A stretch of DNA of 58,461 nt from the NCBI GenBank assembly GCA_023228025.1, contig JALOCD010000007.1:1-58461 (forward strand). Direction: 5' to 3'. The DNA is from Prolixibacteraceae bacterium. Lineage in GTDB: Bacteria; Bacteroidota; Bacteroidia; Bacteroidales; Prolixibacteraceae. The notes beneath the pieces were generated by a model that saw only the letters and a program-made list of their open reading frames with translations, was not told where the DNA came from and searched no databases. Both the position numbers and the translations under genes were made by a program. Below, piece by piece: positions 38,701-43,479 of this stretch; within the stretch, counting starts at the first letter, position 1, and the number at the start of each line of letters is the position of its first letter.

Positions 38701-40655
38701 GCAACGGATGAACGACTCCAGGCAAATGTAGCCCCGGCTGTGACACTTGTGGGAATATAACTGAACACTGTTCCACTGCAAACTGCAGGAGGAGTTAAAG
38801 AACTGCTCAGGGCCGGAGCAGGATTAACTACAACCGTGACATTTGTACTGCTGGTACAACTTCCTGAATTCAGGGTGTAAATGTAAACAACATTAACTGG
38901 GGCAGAGGTCGTATTGGTCAGAATTTCATTCGGATCGTCAGTCCCACTGGCTGCTGTATTGCTAATCCCCGCAACGGCAGCCCTGCTCCAGGTAAACGTA
39001 GTACCTGGCATAGAACTGGTTGGCGTATAGCTCAAAATGGATCCACTGCAGATAGCCGGGGGGGTCAGTCCGCTTGTCAATGCCGGCGCCGGATTTACTT
39101 TTACAACTACATTAAATGTCGTTGCATTTGTACAGCCATTGGCGTTTAAAGTGTAAACGTAGGTGACATTCACCGGGGATGCGGTCGTATTATGCAATGG
39201 CTCATTGATGGTACCAGTACCACTCGACGATGCATTGCTGATACCCGCTACCACTGCCCTTGTCCAGGAAAAGGTAGTTCCAACGGTCGAACTCGTTGGA
39301 GTATAGACGAAAAACGAATTGTTGCAGATATCAGGTGGGGCCAGACTACTGGTTAATACCGGATTCGGGTAAACTATCACCTCAACATTAAAAGTAACCG
39401 GATTGGTACAACCGTTCGCAGTAACGGAAAAAGCGTAAGTTACGGATACCGGGTTAGCGCTCGTATTGACAAGGGTTTCATTCGGATTGCCGGTCCCGCT
39501 TGCAGAAGCATTGCTGATTCCCGGAACGGTTGACCTGCTCCATGCGAATGTTGCCCCTGCTGTAAGGCTTGCAGGAGCGTAATTAAACACGCTCCCGCTA
39601 CATATTGCGGGAGGGGCAAGCGTGCTGCTCAATGTAGCGGCAGGATTGATAACAGCAGTTACATTGTAAGTGCTGGTGCAACCTGCAGCATTTAATGTAT
39701 ATACGTAAACAACACTGACAGGGGAAGTTGTGGTATTGATCAGAGTCTCATTTGGGCTGTTCGTGCCGCTTGAAGCAATATTGCTGATTCCGGGAACAGC
39801 CGCACGACTCCAATTAAATGTCACTCCTCCAGTCGAACTGGTAGGAGTGTAGCTGAATACCTGTCCACTGCATGATGCCGGTGGGTTGACACTGCTTGTC
39901 AGGACTGGCGTTGGATTCACCGATACTACTACATTGTAGGTGATAGGATTTGTACATCCGTTGGCACTTAAAGTATAGACATAGGTGACACTTACCGGAC
40001 CTGCGGTGGTATTGTTCAATGGTTCATTGGGATTACCTGTCCCACTGGCCGGACCATTGCTGATACCCGCCACTGCAGCCCTGTTCCATGAGAATGTCGT
40101 CCCGACTGTCGCACTTGTCGGGATGTAACTAAAAAATGAATTGGAGCAGATTGCAGGAGGGTTCAGGGAGCTTGACAGAACTGGGAATGGATTAACCGTT
40201 AGTGCCTGCTGGGCAGATACCGTTCCTCCAACCCCTCCGGTAATCGTATAAATTATATTACATGTGCCAGCTCCAACAGCCGTAACCAACCCACTTACAC
40301 TATTTACGGTAGCAACAGCTATATTGTCACTGCTCCAGGCTCCTGTTCCTCCATCCAATACCACATCATTTGCAGTATATGTCGCTGTATTCCCAATACA
40401 CAATGGAGAAGTTCCGCTGACAGAGGTAACTGAAGCCACAGGAATCCCTGAATTATGGATTGTTGAAGTGGAAGAAGAGCTAAATGACCTATCAAATGAA
40501 TATCCTGTTAGGGTAAAGTCAATCGGTGCAGAACCTGCGTCAACAGCCCTTGCATCAAGAATTCCAACCCACAACAAACATATAAGTATCAGCTGAATTT
40601 TATTTTTACATAAAACTCTGCGCAAGTGTTTATTTAACCTCTGTATAACAACCAT
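23703..40655 (-). CDS. Giant T9SS type B surface adhesin with PKD-like and Ig-like repeats (5650 aa)
   Basis: One uninterrupted 17-kb frame. A signal-type N terminus (hydrophobic IQLILICLLWVGIL, ~20-33) leads to a BIG2-type domain (~65-150). Next are 32 PKD-like repeats of ~91 residues (157-3063; core ICSNSFFSY, TFSWNRAAVAGISN, NPNETLVNTT, VTYVYTLSANGC). Six mixed PKD/Ig domains (3064-3571) and 14 Ig_7-like repeats of ~84 residues (3572-4748; IKWYD..GG, TYYAEA) follow, then further Ig/PKD domains, SprB-like repeats (~5300-5375), a HYR-like segment (~5460-5550) and the T9SS type B sorting domain (5556-5650, SPNGDGVNDKF to YVYVYY). It should be exported by T9SS and anchored with the adjacent PorP/SprF protein, as with SprB. 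Adhesion or gliding is inferred. Confidence 0.95.
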   Translation of the reverse strand: MVVIQRLNKHLRRVLCKNKIQLILICLLWVGILDARAVDAGSAPIDFTLTGYSFDRSFSSSSTSTIHNSGIPVASVTSVSGTSPLCIGNTATYTANDVVLDGGTGAWSSDNIAVATVNSVSGLVTAVGAGTCNIIYTITGGVGGTVSAQQALTVNPFPVLSSSLNPPAICSNSFFSYIPTSATVGTTFSWNRAAVAGISNGPASGTGNPNEPLNNTTAGPVSVTYVYTLSANGCTNPITYNVVVSVNPTPVLTSSVNPPASCSGQVFSYTPTSSTGGVTFNWSRAAVPGISNIASSGTNSPNETLINTTTSPVSVVYVYTLNAAGCTSTYNVTAVINPAATLSSTLAPPAICSGSVFNYAPASLTAGATFAWSRSTVPGISNASASGTGNPNETLVNTSANPVSVTYAFSVTANGCTNPVTFNVEVIVYPNPVLTSSLAPPDICNNSFFVYTPTSSTVGTTFSWTRAVVAGISNASSSGTGTINEPLHNTTASPVNVTYVYTLNANGCTNATTFNVVVKVNPAPALTSGLTPPAICSGSILSYTPTSSMPGTTFTWSRAAVAGISNTAASGTDDPNEILTNTTSAPVNVVYIYTLNSGSCTSSTNVTVVVNPAPALSSSLTPPAVCSGTVFSYIPTSVTAGATFAWSRSSVAGISNPASSGTGNPSETLVNTSNFPVSVTYTYTVSANGCTNPITYNVVVTVNPASVLTSSIAPPAICNNSFFSYTPLSITPGTTFLWNRAVVPGISNALASGTGNPNEPLNNTTTAPVNVTYAYTLSANGCTNPTSYNVVVAVNPTPVLTSSLTPPAICTGTAFNYSPTSSTVGTTFSWSRANVVGISNTPASGTGDPNEVLINTTASPLTVTYDYTLTANGCTNTQNVAVIVNPTPVLSSNLTPPSICSGTVFSYNPSSLTAGVNFSWSRAAVVGISNLAAVGSGNPNEILTNTSHDPVSVNYVYTLTVNGCVNVQNVTVIVNPTPTLSSSLTPPGICSGNVFSYVPTSASVGITFNWTRAVVAGISNAASSGSGNPVENLVNTTSGPISVTYSYTLVGSGCINNQNVVVIVNPLPTLSSTLTPPAICNNTSFSYNPTSANGTVTGWTRAVVPGISNTAGSGGGNPNEILVNTTNAAINVTYVYTLSAPGCSNTQNVVVSVNPTPTLTSNLNPPGICSSTAFSYVPTGNAIGAIYSWNRAAVAGISNPTAIGTGNPNETLVNTTLLPVTVTYTYTISINGCANPSTYDVNVSVIPSSILTSTLTPLAICSNTNFTYNPTTSLPGTTVSWSRNVTAGITNAAASGSNGISETLINSSALPVNVTYVYTLVYGGCTNIQNVVVTVNPTPILSTSLAPPAICSNTAFNYPAASLTPGATLNWNRAAVAGISNPTASGTGNPNETLINTSALPVVVTYVYTLNANGCSNVQNVNVTVNPIPGLNSSLSPPAICSNSLFSYAPTSLTPGVTFAWNRPVIVGISNVAAIGTDNPNEVLVNTTNAPIAVTYIYTLSLGACSRVQNVVVIVNPVPVLSSTLTPAAICNNSNFSYVPASAVGGTTFNWSRTAVPGISNVSASGAGNPNETLVNTTNSPINVIYVYTLAANGCTNVQNVVVSVNPTPILTSSLTPPDICSSSVFNYTPQSLTPGAFFSWTRAAVAGISNLPASGTGSITEILVNSTALPVTVTYIFTLSINGCSNPSTYSVNVNIIPSSVLTSPLGPISICSNTIFTYNHTESLPGTTVSWSRAFIPGISNATSSGSGNPAEILTNTTTAAINVPYVFTLTYAGCTNIQNVNVAVQPLPVLSSTLTPSDICNNSSFDYLPTSATTGTTFNWRRPAVVGISNATASGTNNPHEILVNTTTNPINVTYIYTLTANGCSNVQNVVVRVNPMPVLTSVLTAPDICSNSVFSYIPTSSSTGVSFSWSRTAVPGISNGATSGINNPNETLINTSTVPVTVTYLYTLSANGCTNPTTYNVTVVVNPYPALTSSLLPPAICSNTLFSYSPASSTPGASFNWSRAVVSGISNVAASGTNNPNEILVNTTSAPIAVTYVFSVSINGCTNPTTYNVVVTVNPTPALNSSLTPPDVCSGSVFSYSPTSLTAGTTFAWTRAVVPGISNVFGSGTGNPNETLVNTTPLPIVVTYVYTLSSNGCNNPTTYSVNVTVNPLPTLTSVLAAPSICSGTTFSYAPTASAAATTFAWSRAAVAGISNPPASNTGNVNETLVNTTSSPIVVTYVYTLGANGCSNTQNVTVTVNPSLTLSSTLTPPAICSGSIFSYIPSSLTPGTTFNWSRAVVAGISNASGSGVGNPNETLTNTSALPVVVTYAYNLSANGCSNVLNVTVTVNPTPVLSSTLTPSAICSNTVFSYVPTSSTPGTIFSWSRAAVLGISNALGSGTGNPNETLVNTTGSPITVTYLYTVSANGCTNPTTYSVMVVVNPSPVLNSTLSPPAICSGNMFSYSPTSTTAGISYSWSRAAVAGISNPASSGAGNINEILVNTSTLPINVTYVYSLGIGGCNNPQNVVVTVYPTAVLSSNLTAPVVCSGSVFSYTPTSSTPGTLFSWTRAVVVGISNGFNSGTGNPNETLVNTTAAPIVVTYVYTLSSNGCVNPSTYSVTVTVNPYPTLTSGLSTPALCSGTSFSYTPTSPASGTIFSWSRASVAGISNASASGTGNPNETLFNTTTSPVTVTYAYSLSANGCTNPSIYNVQVVVNPTMTLSSSLIPPAICSGSVFSYIPTSPTPGVTFNWSRAAVIGISNVTGSGTGNPNETLTNTSASPVVVTYVYSLGSAGCTNTYNVLITVNPTPVLTSSLTPAAICSNSVFSYSPTSSTPGTIFSWSRSAVAGISNLANTGVNNPNEILVNTTSSPISVSYVYTLTANGCTNPATFTVAVTVDPAPSLSSSLTPPAICSGNLFNYSPTSTIAGTVMTWRRTSVPGIIQTSSSGSGGVSEFLTNSSSTPVNVTYQYTLSANGCTNIQNVIVTVNPTPTLTSSQAAPPICSGTNFQYSATSATAGTLFNWTRAGIPGILQPASVGTGDINEVLTNTTNAPVVVTYGYTLTANGCPGNSYNVTVTVNPTPPIPVITPPGPVSFCAGGNVVLSAPAGYTNYLWSNGASSQNIIVTIAGSYSVVVKDANGCQSASSTPVTTSILPIATAFAGSNGLICAGSNFSITGATATNYSSFVWSSSGTGTFINSTTLSPIYVPSAADQAGGTVTLTLTAYSIPPCVTTVQDNLILTIRPLPTVNAGSDKNLCYPANLLVSGASATNYQNPSWTHNGTGTLTGNNTLTPTYHPGAADVGNTVKLTLSVDALNPCVTTVSDFMFIQVDALPGNPGVISGPAGSRCKGTTATYSVVPIPQAVNYNWNLPAGITIVSGANSNTINVSFGPGAVSGNITIYGSNSCGNGVVSTLPVVVSDIPANPGSISGSTTICQGSTGLVFSVTPVTGATGYTWTVPSGATITSVPPLTNSITVDFGMASMNGNVTVFATNTCGNGPTATKAIAVNSKPGTPVITASGSPTTFCEGGSVLLVGPLAGFNYLWSPGGSTTQTNLVTTSGNYTVVVTDPLTGCSSAPSNAINVVVNPAPAAPASSGFLSQCTNGGPIPLLNANSITTYPAGTTIFWYDAPTGGNLVALPTLNTIGTITYYAESRNNVTGCVSLIRTPVKLTISDNPPAPVSGGNITACEQLPPQTLTATATTAPGTTLIWYTTPTGGAPVSPTLSTPGTKTFYAEASNGICTSLTRSAGVVLKINPAPLPPTSGGDITQCLDAVPVTYTATATAPAGSTVVWYDQPSGGIPLVPSSSSIGSKTFYAASKDLVTNCFSLVRTAVTINIILHPAAPIGVNATECEKSPLQTLTANATVPPGITIKWYTAASGGLPIPTPTLHAVTTATYYAEADNGVCASLTRTPVTMTINPAPPAPVSLGDKTICETTPATVLKADDQVGAQGLGITLSWYPSATGGAKVTNAILGSVGTITYYAEAVNISTGCVSLTRSAPVKLTINAKPAKPVSLGDVTECEKSPMQTLIAKATTSDGSSINWFTTDVGGSPVASPTLSAAGTIKYYAESYNANCVNPDRTGTAIVTLTINAAPAPPVVTNPLPKCEDGNPITATASTPLGIDVIWFASATGGSPVSPSPVLSGPGKVTYYAEARNILTDCRSVTRTPQTLEIRAVPQSPVSDGDIIQCAASPVQTLTASAASPDGATVKYYRTATGGASVTPTLNVVGSVTYYAEADNGSCKSALPRTPILLQINPVPAPPKGKGTLTLCQDSPMVPVNMLTRVLPAGSGVQWFTVPTGGEPLDHDPSVSDTGTTTYYAGSVDLVTGCQSITRTAVTVVINPQPLDPVSAGDLTECVQNPVQVLRAAVVTPVDGATIVWYTSASGNTTVASPILNHIGTISYWAGAKLGTCVSANRAMVTLTINPLPVAPTISAAGNHLIACASAAGLDANAAINIVPGTTIKWYDSPANGIEVSPIQIIPGDRTLYAEANYATGCKSTTRTKVMLTVNPNPADPVGINLTECANTPPQTLTANVVTPPAGVTITWYDAPTGGSIVASPTWNQIGAKPYYASAVLGNCISENRAQVTLTLHDSPSVPVSTGDIIECESSLPVNANSAINNPDPTVTIKWFDQPTNGFEVTSPVINFVGTKTYYAEARNSFDCPSATRTAVKMTIQKTPPTPVKKGDISECEKTPLQTLDANNAIVPVTGWTLVWYDETGVALTGLPTLNKVGTVTYLAAYQESSVKHCESTRTPVKLTISTPPKATAYTNSPLTLGSDLHLNGGPKGTDFTYLWTAPGGLTYSPVDGNVTIPGVIASDAGTYKLTVTSISTGCATTVNIQVVIFAASAGFQQVCMGGTLVLTGWPNNMKSYDWSGPDGFTSSLQNPFIDNVTAKNEGVYTLTVTDNKGIQSIGTVNVTINPLPEPFAQANTPICQSGTLQLTGGPDDMFSYAWSGPNGYNSNLQNPLPIKPPMPGNYVLTVVDKVNHCAAKDTILVEILKPVASSDPICLGNTLRLKAAPSGMSSYKWTGPAGFTSNLQFPTIQNVTAANLGDYFLTITDNTGCTPPAVSTTVTLGNPPNASITMSPNANPICEGSDVSLFGGPTGTTEIYTYEWIGPNGFSSTDQNPPVITNIRSVNSGLYTLKVTNAAGCSSTAQLNLNVSAVKFNGTYGPYCVNDSKVALSVSPAGTVLSGTGIGGNSTSGYTFDPAVANIGVHPIAYTYSNGVCSIRNSFNIEVVGSPKVVTNTVVLKSCSGVAADLTLPQVTAGSTAGLIFTYWSDAKATTAITAPTAVGSGLYYIKGATASGKCWDIQPVTVGQPDSLRASILASPQLNCPGDSTGTLTVNITLGTAPFNYQWSMQPVQTTATATGLRAGVYTVVVTDAKMCSAAFTGEITEPAPIKVGFIKKSIQCLSDANGSARVDTINGSTDVALLNSYKYLWNTIPPQTTREALRLTALWHKVTLTSSSGCVQKDSVFINVEDVIPPTITCPKDIELTVQYIKSTDPNKYVVDLGKPFTYDNCAVDTIINDAPVKFRTGLTKVVWTVTDQVGLMDTCTQRIFIKEIPTVPQLISPNGDGVNDKFVIDGLTSKNYENTQLLIFTRSGQMVFQSNNYELPENAWDGRYSESNFAKNQLVAPGVYYYILKLGGSSSQTMKGYVYVYY
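26412..29942 (-). repeat. 14 tandem Ig_7-like repeats (~84 aa) arranged as dimers
   Basis: Within the giant adhesin, 14 units share the pattern P-V-S-G-G-D-I-T-x-C, IxWYxxxxGG, TYYAEA and TRTPVxLTI. Odd units mostly have a longer C-terminal loop of the type NxxTGC, even units the short type NGxC, so the true period is about two units (~165 residues). Confidence 0.85.
31464..40187 (-). repeat. 32 tandem PKD-like repeats (~91 aa, ~273 bp) with higher-order period
   Basis: Thirty-two units counted by eye in the giant adhesin. Each has LxPPAICS near its start and NGC near its end, a likely disulfide pair per domain. Units 22-26 align best with 27-31 and units 11-13 with 16-18 (period five); units 1-3 align best with 4-6 (period three). 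The region is 8.7 kb long with no frame disruption. Confidence 0.88.
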
Positions 40656-41085
40656 ATATGTTGTCTATTCATTATATATTTCATGCTAATCCTTAACCTG
40701 ACCCCTAAAGCCAGCACCGCAAAGGGATGCACGATAATACTTAATACAATATTCTATTACAATGTTACCCCAAATTATTAAAAAACTCTTCCCCTATAAT
40801 ACAACAACTGAAATGCTGTTTTGTTAAACCACTTACTATGTTTATGTTAATTCAATCCTGCAGCATTTTCCCAAATGATTATATTTTACAATAGTTTAGG
40901 AGTTCCTTTCAAGCACGAAATATATAAAAAATTCCATTTGCTTGATGAGAACCATCCGTAAACTTGGTTAAAACTCAACGAAAACGCCTATTTTATCAAC
41001 ATTGTAGCATAATATCGTCAGAAAATAACGGTTTGCCGGGTGCTCAATTTTTCAAAATGGCTATTACCGTCATCCATATTTCACT
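40656..41085. other. AT-rich intergenic region upstream of the giant adhesin gene
   Basis: No gene, repeat or clear TAnnTTTG box for the adhesin gene was seen. The sequence is AT-rich and should hold the adhesin promoter on the minus strand. The ruvC promoter box begins at 41086. Confidence 0.5.
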
Positions 41086-41093
41086 TATATTTG
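41086..41093 (+). promoter_or_regulatory. Bacteroidota -7 box (TATATTTG) for ruvC
   Basis: TATATTTG matches TAnnTTTG. Transcription would begin around 41100, just before the likely TTG start at 41106, so the mRNA would be nearly leaderless. Confidence 0.6.
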
Positions 41094-41105
41094 ATCAAAA
41101 AAGCA

Positions 41106-41657
41106 TTGATCTCCAACAAAACCATTTTGGGAATCGACCCCGGCACAAACATCATGGGGTATGGTGTCATTCGAATAGATGACAACAAAGTTAACATTGT
41201 TGCCCTTGGAGTGGTGAAAACATCAGGATTTACCGGACACTACGAAAAACTCAGTCATATTTTTAACCGCACCCTTTACCTCGTAGATGAATACAAACCG
41301 GACGAAACCGCCCTTGAAGCCCCTTTTTTCGGAAAAAACATCCAATCCATGCTAAAACTGGGACGCGCCCAGGGTGTTGCCATGGCAGCCTCACTTTATC
41401 GGGGGGTACCGATCTTCGAATATGCACCACTTCGAATCAAACAGGCCATAACAGGCAGTGGTGCATCATCCAAAGAGCAGGTTGCCTATTTTCTTAAACA
41501 GATGTTCGGAATGACCATCATGCCTTCCGACCTGGATGCTACCGATGGACTTGCTGCTGCCGTATGCCACTACCTCCAGATGAAAAACCCTGCTTCTGAA
41601 AAAGGTGCAAAGAATTGGGAGGATTTTGTGCGGAAGAATCCCGGCCGCGTGAAATGA
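41106..41657 (+). CDS. ruvC: Crossover junction endodeoxyribonuclease RuvC
   Basis: The start is TTG 41106 by inference: no in-frame ATG precedes the catalytic motif, the next ATG (in NIMGYG) would remove it, and a GTG at 41040 lies upstream of the promoter box. This gives 183 residues, normal for RuvC, which resolves Holliday junctions with RuvAB. Acidic catalytic residues are visible in LGIDPGTNIMGYG (Asp), TALEAPFFGKN (Glu) and SDLDATDGLAAAVCHY (two Asp). TTG 41091 is a second possible start. The gene converges on the HIT-family gene across a repeat-rich gap. Confidence 0.92.
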   Translation: MISNKTILGIDPGTNIMGYGVIRIDDNKVNIVALGVVKTSGFTGHYEKLSHIFNRTLYLVDEYKPDETALEAPFFGKNIQSMLKLGRAQGVAMAASLYRGVPIFEYAPLRIKQAITGSGASSKEQVAYFLKQMFGMTIMPSDLDATDGLAAAVCHYLQMKNPASEKGAKNWEDFVRKNPGRVK

Positions 41658-41876
41658 TGGAGATGACTTGGACGACGGGGACGACTTGGACGAAGAAGGA
41701 ACTTGGGGATCTAAACTCCGAACGAATGGAAAAACGAAACGGAGAAACAATGAAACGGAGAAAATGCGACCGGTCCTTGAGCGATTTCGAAGGGTCAAAG
41801 GTCCGAATAGTCTCTGTGTAACTCTGTGCTTCTCCGTGAAACTCTGTGTAATAACAAAAGCGCCTCACTTAAATTA
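41658..41876. repeat. Mosaic intergenic word repeats with REP-like palindrome copy 2
   Basis: The gap between the convergent ruvC and HIT genes holds a GACTTGGACGACG word array (about 41662-41695), GAAACGGAGAAA repeats (about 41734-41764), the REP-like palindrome CGGTCCTTGAGCGATTTCGA... at 41770-41796, and a CTCTGTGTAA / CTCCGTGAAA array (about 41811-41850). The region after 55330 has related modules in a similar order. Confidence 0.75.
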
Positions 41877-42269
41877 TTAAACCGCTTCGGATATCAACTT
41901 CGCGGTAGCAGTAAACTCCTCAGAACTGAATTGCTTTTTGGGTTTGGAAAAATCAATGTCCCTTTCACTGTTCAATGGTACCAGATGAATATGGGCATGG
42001 GGAACTTCCAACCCAAGAACGGCCACCCCTACCCTCTTGCAGGGTATCACTTTACCAATGCCCAATGCCACCTTCCGGGCAAAATTCATCAATCCTGCAT
42101 ATGTTTCGGCATCCAAATCAAAAAGATAATCCACCTCCTTTTTCGGAATTACAAGAACATGTCCTTTCGTCAGTGGAAATATGTCTAAAAAAGCGAGGTA
42201 TTCATCATTCTCTGCAACTTTGTAGGAAGGAATCTCACCTGCTGCTATTTTGGAAAAGATGGACGCCAT
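41877..42269 (-). CDS. HIT family protein (HinT-like)
   Basis: The 130-residue product is a HIT-superfamily nucleotide hydrolase or transferase. It starts MASIFSKIAAGEIPSYKVAE, has the middle segment FPLTKGHVLVIPKKEVDYLF, and the catalytic histidine triad HAHIHLVPL (about residues 90-98). Such proteins hydrolyse AMP-lysine and other adenosine phosphoramidates in the cytosol. Length and motifs are typical. It is 11 bases downstream of greA on the same strand, so both are probably co-transcribed from the greA promoter; the two genes are often paired in Bacteroidota. Confidence 0.93.
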   Translation of the reverse strand: MASIFSKIAAGEIPSYKVAENDEYLAFLDIFPLTKGHVLVIPKKEVDYLFDLDAETYAGLMNFARKVALGIGKVIPCKRVGVAVLGLEVPHAHIHLVPLNSERDIDFSKPKKQFSSEEFTATAKLISEAV

Positions 42270-42280
42270 GGTTTAAATTT

Positions 42281-42760
42281 TCATTGTCCAAGTTCAATGT
42301 TGATGATTTCGAAAGGGATAACACCAGAGGGCACCTTAATATCCACTACATCACCGACTTTTTTCCCAAGCAGACCCTTCGCAATCGGCGTACTTACGCT
42401 GATCTTGGCCATTTTTAGGTCAGACTCGTGATCAGAAACAATGGTATAGGACATTACCGCATTGTTCTTTACATTTTTGATGGTCACCTTGTTCATGATC
42501 TGTACAACATCGGTTTCAATCTTCGACTGATCAATGATCCTGGCATTGGCAATCTGATCCTGCAAAACAGCAATTTTGGCTTCAAGCATACCTTGTGCAT
42601 CTTTTGCCGCATCATATTCGGCATTTTCAGAGATATCTCCCTTTTCAATGGCTTCCCCAATTAATTTGGAAATTGCAGGTCTCTCAATGTTAAGCATCCG
42701 ATCGAGATCTGCCTTCAGCTTCTTCAACCCTTCTGCAGAGATATAGGTAATTTTGGTCAT
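42281..42760 (-). CDS. greA: Transcription elongation factor GreA
   Basis: ATG 42760 (MTKITYISAEGLKKLKADLD) is the canonical GreA start and gives 159 residues. An in-frame ATG 24 codons upstream (42832) would translate through the leader hairpin and is not preferred. The N-terminal coiled-coil shows the catalytic acidic tip GDISENAEYDAAKDAQG, and the C-terminal FKBP-like domain has ISVSTPIAKGLLGKKVGDVV. GreA enters the RNA polymerase channel and rescues backtracked complexes by stimulating transcript cleavage. The gene lies behind a promoter box and an intrinsic terminator, suggesting attenuation or a short leader RNA; the HIT gene follows. Confidence 0.96.
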   Translation of the reverse strand: MTKITYISAEGLKKLKADLDRMLNIERPAISKLIGEAIEKGDISENAEYDAAKDAQGMLEAKIAVLQDQIANARIIDQSKIETDVVQIMNKVTIKNVKNNAVMSYTIVSDHESDLKMAKISVSTPIAKGLLGKKVGDVVDIKVPSGVIPFEIINIELGQ

Positions 42761-42789
42761 TCTTCTGATCTGTTTTCTGATATTATACA

Positions 42790-42826
42790 TAAAAAAACAG
42801 AAGAACTCCAATCCTTGGAGCTCTTC
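42790..42826 (-). terminator. Intrinsic terminator in the greA leader
   Basis: On the minus strand AAGAGCTCCAA and TTGGAGTTCTT form an 11-bp stem (one G-T pair) with a 3-base loop, followed by CTG and seven T. It lies 30 bases upstream of the greA ATG. No minus-strand gene lies upstream, so it must act on the greA leader itself. Confidence 0.85.
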
Positions 42827-42843
42827 CACCATTCGATAATTGA

Positions 42844-42881
42844 CAAATGTAGAAAATATTCTTTTTTATTGTGCAAATATA
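42844..42881 (-). promoter_or_regulatory. Promoter boxes for greA (TACATTTG, and TATATTTG upstream)
   Basis: Two TAnnTTTG motifs occur on the minus strand: TACATTTG at 42844-42851 and TATATTTG at 42874-42881. The TTTG of the latter could also act as the -33 element of the former (spacing 22). Transcription from the nearer box would begin around 42837, about 10 bases before the leader terminator stem. Confidence 0.65.
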
Positions 42882-42987
42882 CGGGCAATTTTTTTTCGCT
42901 TCCCTTAAATTAATTCTTGTGTTAAATATTTAGACGCATCTTACTTTTATCATATAACCCGATAAACTTACCATTCATCCTTTTTAC

Positions 42988-42995
42988 TATTTTTG
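42988..42995 (+). promoter_or_regulatory. Bacteroidota -7 box (TATTTTTG) for the Rieske-like gene
   Basis: TATTTTTG matches TAnnTTTG. Transcription would start near 43002, after the ATG at 43000, which favours the second ATG at 43027 as the true start. Confidence 0.6.
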
Positions 42996-43026
42996 TTGCA
43001 TGAATAAAATCCGTACAATTCCAAAG

Positions 43027-43479
43027 ATGCTGAATGCCAGAAACATTTCAATCGCATTGCTTGCTTTGATCGTTATTGGCTTCTCAGGCTGTTCAGACAA
43101 CCAAAACAATTTTGTGCCTTATACGAAAGTCGACAAATATATCTCACTCGTCAATTACAACAACTTAATGATTTCGGGAAACTCCATGACATTTCCTGCT
43201 GAAGGGTATGCAGGACTCATCGTTATTTGTGTAAACGATCAGCAATATTTTGCTTATGATGCTTGTTGCCCGTATGAGGGAACCAAATTAAGTTTTGTAG
43301 AGACCAATCCCGGGCAAAGTGGAACTGTTTCAAGCAGCAACCCGGTTGCAACCTGCAAAGTTTGTGGATCACAATACATCCTTTTCAATGGGGGATATCC
43401 GATAAAAGGCCCCTCCACACGAAACCTCAAACAGTACGCGGTAACGGTGCTGGACAACAGGCTGTGGATACATAATTAG
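43027..43479 (+). CDS. Rieske-like lipoprotein with non-canonical ligands
   Basis: Start ATG 43027 is chosen because the promoter box at 42988 would begin transcription past the ATG at 43000; it also gives a compact lipoprotein signal (MLNARNISIALLALIVIGFSG then Cys). The 150-residue protein resembles a Rieske [2Fe-2S] fold: AYDACCPYEG (80-85) in place of box 1 CxHxG, and CKVCGSQYILFNGGYPIKGP (from 110) in place of box 2 CxxHGSxF. The histidine ligands are absent; cysteines C80, C81, C110 and C113 occupy the site. It may bind zinc or an altered cluster, or no metal. Its stop codon lies in the arm of palindromic element B, facing ahcY. Confidence 0.75.
   Translation: MLNARNISIALLALIVIGFSGCSDNQNNFVPYTKVDKYISLVNYNNLMISGNSMTFPAEGYAGLIVICVNDQQYFAYDACCPYEGTKLSFVETNPGQSGTVSSSNPVATCKVCGSQYILFNGGYPIKGPSTRNLKQYAVTVLDNRLWIHN

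Noticed and set aside
31464..40187. Regular ~273-bp repeats as a possible CRISPR or satellite array
   Set aside because: The period corresponds to ~91 codons of one open frame with strong protein-level conservation, so the repeats are protein domains.
24000..40600. Many plus-strand ORFs of 60-165 codons opposite the giant adhesin gene
   Set aside because: They are antisense shadows of a repetitive coding sequence, have low-complexity or repeating translations and no start context, and the minus-strand frame is uninterrupted for 17 kb.
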